A DNA stretch of 16,538 nt, taken from Fidelibacterota bacterium (GTDB lineage Bacteria; Fidelibacterota; Fidelibacteria; Fidelibacterales; Fidelibacteraceae). The notes under the pieces are model-generated. The model made no database searches, was not told where the DNA came from, and saw only the letters and a program-made list of their open reading frames with translations. The position numbers were made by a program, and so were the translations under genes. The DNA lies in NCBI GenBank assembly GCA_023134755.1, contig JAGLUM010000313.1, forward strand, positions 1 through 16,538, read 5' to 3'. Each line of letters opens with the position of its first letter. The first letter of the stretch is position 1. Shown here one piece after another: positions 9,214 to 15,719 of the stretch.

Positions 9214-9927
9214 ATGCTCAAAATCGACCATGTTACAAAACGCTTTACCGGTATTACTGCAGTTAAGGATATATCCCTTGAAATATCAAAAGGGGAAGTC
9301 TTTGGATTTCTTGGTCCAAACGGTGCCGGTAAAACGACGGTTCTGCGCATGATAATGGATATTATTCAACCGGACGAGGGAAGTATTAGCATTAATGGTG
9401 TACCCAGTATTCACTGTGAGTACAGCAAGATCGGGTATTTACCGGAAGAACGCGGTATTTATCAAAAGGCGAAAGTTGGGGAGGTGGTAGAATATTTTGG
9501 TAAATTGAAATCCTTATCTTCCCAGGAAGCCAGAGAGCATGCCAATATATGGTTTTCCAAGCTGCATATTGAAAACTTAGCGAATAAAAAGGTATCTGAA
9601 TTATCTAAAGGGAATCAGCAGAAAGTTCAGTTTATTATTTCCGTGATAAATGAACCCACTTTAATGATATTTGATGAGCCTTTTACCGGATTGGATCCGG
9701 TAAATCAAAAAATATTACGGGATATTATTTCAGATTTTAAATCCCAGGGACGAACGGTTATATTAAGTACTCATCAAATGGCAAAGGTAGAAGAAATATG
9801 TGATACCATGTGTCTGATCCATAAAGGAGAGATCATTAGCTACGGGATTACTCGGGAAATTATGGATCAACATGGCGGCCGCTTAGATGATGCCTTTATT
9901 GCGTTGGTTGGAGATAACAATGAGTAA
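9214..9927 (+). CDS. ABC transporter ATP-binding protein (NatA-type)
   Basis: The 237-residue nucleotide-binding subunit has Walker A GPNGAGKTT (34-42), signature LSKGNQQK (130-137), Walker B LMIFDEP (150-156) and H-loop His187 in STHQM. The non-canonical LSKGNQQK in place of LSGGQ, and the 'GYLPEERGIY' segment after the Q-loop position, are typical of NatA and related ABC-2 exporter ATPases. The partner permease overlaps its last 8 bases. It would power export of an unknown substrate (Na+, drug or lipid-like molecules in characterised relatives). Ribosome site AAGGA lies at 9204-9208, 5 bases before ATG. Confidence 0.92.
   Translation: MLKIDHVTKRFTGITAVKDISLEISKGEVFGFLGPNGAGKTTVLRMIMDIIQPDEGSISINGVPSIHCEYSKIGYLPEERGIYQKAKVGEVVEYFGKLKSLSSQEAREHANIWFSKLHIENLANKKVSELSKGNQQKVQFIISVINEPTLMIFDEPFTGLDPVNQKILRDIISDFKSQGRTVILSTHQMAKVEEICDTMCLIHKGEIISYGITREIMDQHGGRLDDAFIALVGDNNE
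9910..9913 (+). promoter_or_regulatory. Ribosome binding site that decides the ABC permease start
   Basis: GGAG lies 6 bases upstream of the ATG at 9920, inside the ATPase coding region. The in-frame upstream ATG at 9887 has no comparable site and would add 11 residues ahead of a natural N-terminus (MSKILTIAHWELKR), so 9920 is the better start. Confidence 0.6.
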
Positions 9928-11176
9928 GATCCTGACAATAGCCCATTGGGAACTAAAACGCGGTGTTAAATCCAAAGCTTTTTTAATTTCTATGTTTATG
10001 CCGTTTGTTTTACTTCTATTCTCAGTTATGCCTACAATTTTTGCTCTTCGTGGAGATATAGATGAAAAAAATATGGGAATCATTGATCAGGGAAATAACA
10101 TTTATACTGATGTATCTGATTATTTTTCAAAAACTTCTATCAACGACCAAGGCAATCCGGTTTATACCATACAGGAATATGTTTCCACCCCCTTAAATCA
10201 TGATACACTCATTCAAACCTTGATCCAGGATAATTATGTGAGTATCGTAATTGTTTTGCAGCCTGATTTTATGAAAACAGCACAGGTCCGGATATTTCAC
10301 GGTGGTGATGTGGGCACCGAGGAAGTATTCCGACTTGAGAATGCTTTGAGACGGTATACGATGGAACAACGTATCATATCTCTCGGACTGACAAAAGAAG
10401 ATATGAAATATGTCCTTGATAAACCTGATATTACTGTCTATGAAGTAGGAAGAACAGGTGATGCGAAAAAATCGAATTTAATTATAAAATATGGTGTTCC
10501 CGGTGTGTTTTTGTGGCTGTTGGTAATGGGAATTGTCATGAGTTCTTCTATGCTTATCAGCGGCGTGATCGAGGAACGCTCGAACCGGATCATTGAAATT
10601 ATGATGTCCAGTATAAAACCCTATGAATTAATGGCAGGTAAGATTCTTGGTATTGGATTGCTTGGTGTTATTCAAATTTCTGTATATTTAGTTATTCTCT
10701 TGGCATTTACTATGTACGGTGGTTCGTTCATCAATATAGACATATCACCCCGGGATGTTTTTACTCTCGATATTATTTGGTATTTTGTTTATTTCATCAT
10801 GGGATATTTTATGTATGCGTCATTATATATTAGTTTGGGTTCATTATATGACAATGAACGGGACGCCCAGCAATCGGTAGGTTTCTTATCTCTATTTGCC
10901 GTTTTACCCCTGATGTTAATCCAACCCCTTATGCTAAACCCGAATACATCCTTAGCTACTATATTATCTTTTATTCCCCTTACAACACCCTTTATGATGA
11001 TATTAAAGATAGGAATGTTATCCGCACCGCTTTGGGAGATAATAGCGATGATGATATATCTGATCGCCTGGATTCTCGGTATTACTTGGATCGGCAGTAA
11101 GATATTCCGGACTACCATCCTTATGTATGGTAAACGGGCAACACTCAAAGAAATTATTCAATGGATTCGCGCATAG
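9920..11176 (+). CDS. ABC-2 type permease (NatB-type)
   Basis: From ATG 9920 the protein is 418 residues. One N-terminal membrane helix (about 20-42) follows the typical 'AHWELKRGVKSKAF' amphipathic entry. A roughly 140-residue extracytoplasmic domain comes next, then five or six C-terminal membrane helices (from about residue 195). The loop EERSNRIIEIMMSS (from E218) followed by GKILG is the hallmark of the ABC2_membrane_3/NatB family. It forms an exporter with the ATPase encoded just upstream (8-base overlap). The substrate cannot be told from sequence. The start is chosen on the GGAG at 9910-9913. Confidence 0.9.
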   Translation: MSKILTIAHWELKRGVKSKAFLISMFMPFVLLLFSVMPTIFALRGDIDEKNMGIIDQGNNIYTDVSDYFSKTSINDQGNPVYTIQEYVSTPLNHDTLIQTLIQDNYVSIVIVLQPDFMKTAQVRIFHGGDVGTEEVFRLENALRRYTMEQRIISLGLTKEDMKYVLDKPDITVYEVGRTGDAKKSNLIIKYGVPGVFLWLLVMGIVMSSSMLISGVIEERSNRIIEIMMSSIKPYELMAGKILGIGLLGVIQISVYLVILLAFTMYGGSFINIDISPRDVFTLDIIWYFVYFIMGYFMYASLYISLGSLYDNERDAQQSVGFLSLFAVLPLMLIQPLMLNPNTSLATILSFIPLTTPFMMILKIGMLSAPLWEIIAMMIYLIAWILGITWIGSKIFRTTILMYGKRATLKEIIQWIRA

Positions 11177-11182
11177 AATTTG

Positions 11183-11212
11183 TTAACACATTGAGAAAAA
11201 ATTTACTATATT
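11183..11212 (+). promoter_or_regulatory. Candidate sigma-70-like promoter for trxA
   Basis: TTAACA (11183-11188, one mismatch to TTGACA) is separated by 18 bases from TATATT (11207-11212, one mismatch to TATAAT). This places a start site about 20-25 bases before the trxA ATG. It lies in the only 65-base gap after the ABC permease. Judged by eye only; FCB-group bacteria often use a different promoter consensus. Confidence 0.4.
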
Positions 11213-11241
11213 CCGCTTGAAAAAAATATAGGAGAATATAA

Positions 11242-11568
11242 ATGTCACAATTAACGATCGAAGTCACCGATCAGAATTTTCAAGAGAAGGTTTTAGCAAA
11301 TCCATTACCGGTATTGGTAGATTTTTGGGCTCCCTGGTGTGCTCCATGTACGATGATCGCTTCAAAACTGGAAGAACTTGCCAAAGAATATGAAGGTAAA
11401 ATTAATATCGCTAAAGTAAATGTTGATCATTCTCCCATGGTCGCAGGGCAGTTTGGTATTCGTTCTATTCCGACACTTCTTTTTGTTAAAGGCGGTAAAA
11501 TCATTGATCAGGTTATCGGCAATGTCCCCAAAAATGACATTGAATCTCGAGTAAAAACACTGATTTAA
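11242..11568 (+). CDS. trxA: Thioredoxin
   Basis: The protein has 108 residues, the standard length of cytosolic thioredoxin, with no signal peptide. The active site is WCAPC (32-36) after VLVDFWAPW, and the cis-proline is P77 in RSIPTLLF. The glycine of the usual WCGPC is alanine; WCAPC occurs in some bacterial thioredoxins and may shift the redox potential slightly. It reduces disulfides in enzymes such as ribonucleotide reductase, with electrons from thioredoxin reductase (not in this window). AGGAGA at 11230-11235 gives a good ribosome site 6 bases before ATG. A terminator-like hairpin follows, so it may be transcribed alone or with only partial read-through. Confidence 0.95.
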   Translation: MSQLTIEVTDQNFQEKVLANPLPVLVDFWAPWCAPCTMIASKLEELAKEYEGKINIAKVNVDHSPMVAGQFGIRSIPTLLFVKGGKIIDQVIGNVPKNDIESRVKTLI

Positions 11569-11573
11569 TACAT

Positions 11574-11600
11574 AAGCACGTGGATATCACGAGTTTTTTT
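11574..11600 (+). terminator. Intrinsic terminator after trxA
   Basis: CGTG (11579-11582) pairs with CACG (11588-11591) across the loop GATAT. After one A-A mismatch the stem extends by C-G, G-U and two A-U pairs into the T tract. Seven consecutive T follow (11594-11600). The unit begins 6 bases after the trxA stop and ends 2 bases before the acylphosphatase ATG. Confidence 0.55.
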
Positions 11601-11602
11601 AT

Positions 11603-11881
11603 ATGAATGTATCTACGGTAAAAATAACTATCATAGGCCAGGTCCAGATGGTTGGATATCGATGGTATGTCAAACAGTACGCAGATATCCTCGGAGTAAC
11701 CGGTTATGTCCGGAATGCTTCACGGGGATGGGTTGAAGTACTTGCACAGGCTAAAGAAGACGATCTTGACACCTTTATTGATTATTTGAAAAAAGGTCCT
11801 TCCAGAGCCCGTGTTGACCGTATAATAAAAGAGCCATGTAACGAAAATATAAAGTATCAACGTTTTTTAATTAAGATGTGA
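11603..11881 (+). CDS. acyP: Acylphosphatase
   Basis: The 92-residue cytosolic enzyme hydrolyses carboxyl-phosphate bonds (acetyl phosphate, carbamoyl phosphate and similar). The phosphate-binding loop and catalytic Arg are in GQVQMVGYR (12-20, R20). The catalytic Asn is N38 in GYVRN, followed by a shortened version of the usual 'DG.VE' turn (SRGWVE). The loop has Met where VQGVGFR usually has its second Gly. Start ATG 11603 lies 2 bases after the T run of the preceding terminator and has no Shine-Dalgarno, so initiation is unusual, perhaps leaderless or read-through dependent. Its stop TGA (11879-11881) is 5 bases from the preferred nadE start, so these two form a unit. Confidence 0.9.
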   Translation: MNVSTVKITIIGQVQMVGYRWYVKQYADILGVTGYVRNASRGWVEVLAQAKEDDLDTFIDYLKKGPSRARVDRIIKEPCNENIKYQRFLIKM

Positions 11882-11886
11882 TTGAT

Positions 11887-13512
11887 ATGAATTGTAAGAT
11901 AGCATTAGCACAAATTAATGTAACAGTTGGTGATATTGCAGGAAATGCAGAAAAGATCATCAATTCTATTAATAAAGCGAAAAGCCATCATGCTGATATT
12001 ATATTATTCCCCGAATTAACTTTAAGTGCATATCCTTCCTTAGATTTAATACTGGAAGAAGAATTTATTAATGCCAATCAGACTAAACTCTTGGAAATTA
12101 CAAAACATGTGCAGGATATCATTGCAATTATTGGGGTGATATATTCTCACAACGGACATCGCTATAATGCTCTTGCAGTTATACAAAATGGTCAGATCAT
12201 CGATTATGTCCTGAAAACAAATTTACCGACCTATGATGTTTTCGATGAATTGCGATATTTTCATCCGAATACACAGCCACACCCTATTTCTGTACGGATA
12301 AAAGGTAAAACATATAAACTAGGTATTGAAATTTGTGAAGATCTCTGGGATGATAGATATGATATTAAAGTGACCCGTGATCTGGCGAAGCAAGGAGCAG
12401 ATATAATTTTAAATGCGAGTGCGTCACCTTTTTATACAGGAAAAATGAAGCAACGTATTGTCCTTGTTCGTGAAAAAGTCGAAGCATTTCATCTTCCCTT
12501 TGTGTATGTGAATCTGATAGGTGGTCAGGATGAGTTGATTTTTGACGGAAACAGCTTTGCATTGGACGCGGAAGGCCGGTTTGCCGCGCATTTACCGGCA
12601 TCTCAGGAAGCAATTGCCTATTGCAGTTTTAAAAATGGTCGTGCAGAGAATCCGCAGGCAGATCCGATAATGCATGAATTAAAGGAACTGCGAGCCGCAC
12701 TTATTCTCGGTATCCGGGATTATTTTTATAAAAGCGGATTTAAAGATGCGGTTATCGGCTTAAGCGGTGGTATTGATTCCGCTTTGGTTGCTGTACTGGC
12801 TGCCGAAGCTCTGGGTCCAGATCATGTCTACACCTATGCAATGCCTTCGCAATTCAGCAGTGATCATTCTTTTGTGGATGCGGAGCAATGTGCAAAAAAT
12901 TTACATATTCATTTTGATACTATTCCAATTGAATCTGTATATAAAAGTTTTCTTAACGCATTGAAAAATCCTTTTTCCGGGACGTCCTTTGGACTGGCTG
13001 AAGAAAACCTTCAGGCCCGCATTCGCGGTTCAATTCTCATGTCCATATCTAATAAGAAAAATGCTCTGGTACTGACAACAGGTAATAAAACGGAGCTCGC
13101 TCTTGGATATTGCACCTTGTATGGTGATATGTGCGGTGCTCTTGCGCCTATCAGTGATATGAATAAGCCGGATGTTTACCGTTTGGCAAACTATTTAAAT
13201 GAACAATATGGTTTTGATATAATACCGGAAAATACGATCAGCAAACGACCTTCTGCAGAACTGGCAGAGGGACAATATGATCCTTTTGACTACGATATTG
13301 TTAGTCCAATCGTTGATGATCTGCTTTGCCAGAATAAAAGTATAGAACAATTGATTAAAAAAACTGCGGATCCTGAATTGGTTTATAAAATATTTCATTT
13401 GATTCGGGCAACAGAATTTAAACGCTGGCAGGCGGCACCCGGTCTACGTATTACTCCCAAGGCTTTTGGACAGGGACGAAGAATGCCATTGGTTAATCAT
13501 TTTACCTTCTAA
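11887..13512 (+). CDS. nadE: Glutamine-dependent NAD+ synthetase
   Basis: Two-domain enzyme of 541 residues from this start. The N-terminal nitrilase-type glutaminase (1 to about 255) has the triad E43 (FPELTLSAYP), K110 (VLKTNLP) and C150 (EICEDLWDD). The C-terminal amidoligase has the PPi-loop SGGIDS (293-298), TTGNKTELALGY and the late 'ISKRPSAEL' segment. It makes NAD+ from deamido-NAD+, ATP and glutamine-derived ammonia, the last step of NAD biosynthesis. All catalytic residues are present, so it should be active. ATG 11887 (MNCKIALAQINVTVGD) matches the usual family N-terminus. A GTG at 11878 in the same frame would add three residues and overlap acyP by four bases. It is followed by a 100-base gap, where the unit probably ends. 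Confidence 0.95.
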   Translation: MNCKIALAQINVTVGDIAGNAEKIINSINKAKSHHADIILFPELTLSAYPSLDLILEEEFINANQTKLLEITKHVQDIIAIIGVIYSHNGHRYNALAVIQNGQIIDYVLKTNLPTYDVFDELRYFHPNTQPHPISVRIKGKTYKLGIEICEDLWDDRYDIKVTRDLAKQGADIILNASASPFYTGKMKQRIVLVREKVEAFHLPFVYVNLIGGQDELIFDGNSFALDAEGRFAAHLPASQEAIAYCSFKNGRAENPQADPIMHELKELRAALILGIRDYFYKSGFKDAVIGLSGGIDSALVAVLAAEALGPDHVYTYAMPSQFSSDHSFVDAEQCAKNLHIHFDTIPIESVYKSFLNALKNPFSGTSFGLAEENLQARIRGSILMSISNKKNALVLTTGNKTELALGYCTLYGDMCGALAPISDMNKPDVYRLANYLNEQYGFDIIPENTISKRPSAELAEGQYDPFDYDIVSPIVDDLLCQNKSIEQLIKKTADPELVYKIFHLIRATEFKRWQAAPGLRITPKAFGQGRRMPLVNHFTF

Positions 13513-13531
13513 TTTTTTATTTTTTACATCC

Positions 13532-13547
13532 TGTGATGATGGTCACA
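13532..13547. promoter_or_regulatory. CRP/FNR-type palindrome upstream of comEC
   Basis: The site TGTGA, six bases, TCACA is an exact match to the CRP consensus half-sites with the correct spacer. It sits in the 100-base gap between nadE and comEC, about 66 bases upstream of the first comEC ATG. There is no T run directly after it on either strand, so it does not read as a terminator. The operator function is inferred; no regulator gene is in the window. Confidence 0.45.
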
Positions 13548-13572
13548 AAAAACCATTCGTATAGCATATTTA

Positions 13573-13601
13573 TTTAAAATTCTTTATCCGCTTAAGATAA
13601 T
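13573..13601 (+). promoter_or_regulatory. Candidate promoter for comEC
   Basis: TTTAAA (13573-13578), a 17-base spacer and GATAAT (13596-13601) make a weak sigma-70-like pair. The implied start site near 13608 would leave only about 5 bases before ATG 13613 but about 29 before the in-frame ATG 13637. The CRP-like palindrome would be centred roughly 68 bases upstream of that start site, in the range used by activators. Confidence 0.3.
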
Positions 13602-13612
13602 TCCCTAATTTT

Positions 13613-15661
13613 ATGATCAATAAAATAGTGGGGGACATGCCATCATCATTTACAGCACCTGCCGTACGTTTTGCGTTAATTTTTTGCGCAGGTATTTTTT
13701 TACAACTCTTTTTATTATGTCCTATATGGGTAATAGCGCTGTTGTTGTTATGCACGCTTGTTTTAATTGCTCTATATCATTCATGCCCAATTTCAGAATA
13801 TTTTTTTATTCTTTGTATTCTGCTTTCCGGAATGTTGCGCTGTGCTATGGCAGAGCAGCAATTCCAGGAAAAATGGGAAATACCGGAAAGAGATACCGCT
13901 CTGGATATTACCGTTCTCCGACAAAAAACCACACCATATTATATAGCTTCCTATACTGTAGAAGCTGAAATTGATAATCAGCGCTGCCGCGGGACAATGT
14001 ATGCAAAAGCAAACATGCCAGTGCTTATTCCCGGGAAATCATATCATGTTAGTTCAGTTCGTCTGAAACGCATTACATCTAATGTCAATCCCTATGATTT
14101 CAATTATCTGAAATATGCAAAAGGGAAGGGGATCACCCATTCCTTTAATGTAGATTCGAAAGCAGTTATAAAAGAAACGGCAATAGAACTTCCGATGCGG
14201 TATGCGGCTTATTATATCCGCACTCAAATTGCTGTCCGTTTCTTATCCGTATTAGGTATCGAAAAGGGAAGTCTGGTAAATGGACTATTACTAGGGATGA
14301 AATCAGAAATTCCCGATTGCATTTCAAATATGTTTCGTCAACTTGGCATTAGCCATCTGCTGGCAGTTTCCGGGTTGCATGTGGGATTGATCGTTCTGAT
14401 CGTATATCAGCTGTTGCTAAGTCTGTCTCTTCCGCGTATTCCCCGGACACTGCTAATATGTGTTTTTTTAATCTTTTATTGTTATTTAACCGGAGGATCA
14501 CCTTCTGTCATACGATCTTCTTTGATGACAGCTTTAGTACTCTTAGCACCCGTGTTTCAGCGAAGATATCACGCACTTAATGCTGTTGCGGCAACAGCCG
14601 TAATACTTTTACTAATCAACCCTTTCTATCTTCGCGATGTTGGATTTCAGTTCTCTTTTTCTGCCGTATGCGGGATATTGATCGGATATCAAATCCTGAA
14701 AAATATGGTTTCATTTACCCCGCGCAATCGGGCAGTACGCTATGCATATGATATGTTATTGGTGTCTGCCAGCGCAGCTTTATTTACAGCTCCCATCGCT
14801 TTATTCTATTTTAACACCTTTCAACTTGCCTCACTAATGTTAAATATTATTGCCATTCCATTAACATTTTGTGTGATGATATGTGCCATGCTCAGCATAC
14901 CGTGTTTGTATTTCCCCTCTTTTTTTAGCGACATTGTATTACATGCTCTGGATATGGGTATTTGTGCATTTCGCGGCGTACTGAGACTTGCATCTATGTC
15001 CGGAATATGGACACTCAGCATTTCATCGTATTGGAAACCATGCATTATTGGGGCAGTGTTGATATGCATTTTATGTGTTTGTATACACAACAAAAGAATA
15101 AAATATATATTTTGTATCCTATTGGCACTTTTTAGTAGTTTATGGTTTTATTTCAGCACACGTCCTGAGTGGGTCCAGCTTTCACTAAAACGCGGACAGG
15201 CAATTGTGTTCCGTAATGGACAGGATGCATTAATTATCAACACAGGTACTGTCGGATTTAATTATAATGACTATGATGCATCTATTAAAGCACTTTGTGA
15301 GCATTGGGGTATTCGTCGTGTTACAATAATTATTACCGCATGGGAGAAAACTAAAAAAGGGACCGTCCAATACATTCGCCAGGATTTTCCCGGCTGTCAG
15401 GTTTTAATTCCTGAAATACATGAACCCATAGAGGCCGATTATAAAATAATTACCCGGGATACCAGCTGGGCTATGGGGAAACAGCATATTTTGATCCACC
15501 CTGAAAGTGAAAGTTTATCTCTTATAATCCGGACAAAAAAAGACAGTATTTGCATTCACGGCGGAGCTGAGGATCACTTTCCGCATATGAATACTGATGT
15601 ACAAGTGGAAAAAGTGCGTCACGGTATTATCATTGCAAGTGTTTTATACCAAAAAGAATAA
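13613..15661 (+). CDS. comEC: ComEC/Rec2-family DNA-uptake channel with degenerate C-terminal domain
   Basis: The 682-residue polytopic inner-membrane protein has an N-terminal membrane pair plus DUF4131-like region (about 1-190). The Competence domain (about 200-485) carries the family motifs GLLLGMKSEIPD, HLLAVSGLH (248-256), GGSPSVIRSS and VGFQFSFSAVCGI. More membrane helices and a soluble tail (about 525-682) follow. ComEC moves single-stranded DNA into the cytoplasm during natural transformation. The tail keeps the outline of the metallo-beta-lactamase fold, but the metal-binding HxHxDH segment is replaced by ITAWEKTKKGT (574-584), so it should not bind metal or cut DNA. Start is uncertain: ATG 13613 has no ribosome site, while ATG 13637 follows a G-rich stretch (spacing short) and begins MPSSFTAPAVRFAL, like many relatives. 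No other competence gene is in the window. Confidence 0.88.
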   Translation: MINKIVGDMPSSFTAPAVRFALIFCAGIFLQLFLLCPIWVIALLLLCTLVLIALYHSCPISEYFFILCILLSGMLRCAMAEQQFQEKWEIPERDTALDITVLRQKTTPYYIASYTVEAEIDNQRCRGTMYAKANMPVLIPGKSYHVSSVRLKRITSNVNPYDFNYLKYAKGKGITHSFNVDSKAVIKETAIELPMRYAAYYIRTQIAVRFLSVLGIEKGSLVNGLLLGMKSEIPDCISNMFRQLGISHLLAVSGLHVGLIVLIVYQLLLSLSLPRIPRTLLICVFLIFYCYLTGGSPSVIRSSLMTALVLLAPVFQRRYHALNAVAATAVILLLINPFYLRDVGFQFSFSAVCGILIGYQILKNMVSFTPRNRAVRYAYDMLLVSASAALFTAPIALFYFNTFQLASLMLNIIAIPLTFCVMICAMLSIPCLYFPSFFSDIVLHALDMGICAFRGVLRLASMSGIWTLSISSYWKPCIIGAVLICILCVCIHNKRIKYIFCILLALFSSLWFYFSTRPEWVQLSLKRGQAIVFRNGQDALIINTGTVGFNYNDYDASIKALCEHWGIRRVTIIITAWEKTKKGTVQYIRQDFPGCQVLIPEIHEPIEADYKIITRDTSWAMGKQHILIHPESESLSLIIRTKKDSICIHGGAEDHFPHMNTDVQVEKVRHGIIIASVLYQKE

Positions 15662-15668
15662 TACTACC

Positions 15669-15690
15669 AAGTGTGCACACTTTTATTTAT
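15669..15690 (+). terminator. Perfect palindrome plus T-rich tract after comEC
   Basis: AAGTGTGCACACTT (15669-15682) is a perfect 14-base inverted repeat starting 8 bases after the comEC stop. As RNA it can fold as a 5-base stem with a TGCA loop, followed by TTATTTAT, which fits a weak intrinsic terminator. An operator for the next gene is the alternative, since a repeat with no spacer is also typical of dimeric repressor sites. Confidence 0.4.
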
Positions 15691-15719
15691 ATTATTTTAA
15701 TGACCATAAAGGGGTAAAA

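Noticed and set aside
9887..9919. Upstream ATG for the ABC permease (11 extra residues)
   Set aside because: No ribosome site precedes it, it lies deep in the ATPase gene, and the GGAG at 9910-9913 is well placed for ATG 9920.
10789..11148. 119-codon minus-strand open frame opposite the ABC permease
   Set aside because: It overlaps the conserved membrane helices of the permease and shows the Ile-rich composition expected from reading hydrophobic codons backwards; no family resemblance.
13511..13526. T-rich stretch right after nadE as an intrinsic terminator
   Set aside because: There is no hairpin before the T runs; the only palindrome nearby lies downstream of them and is followed by A, not T.
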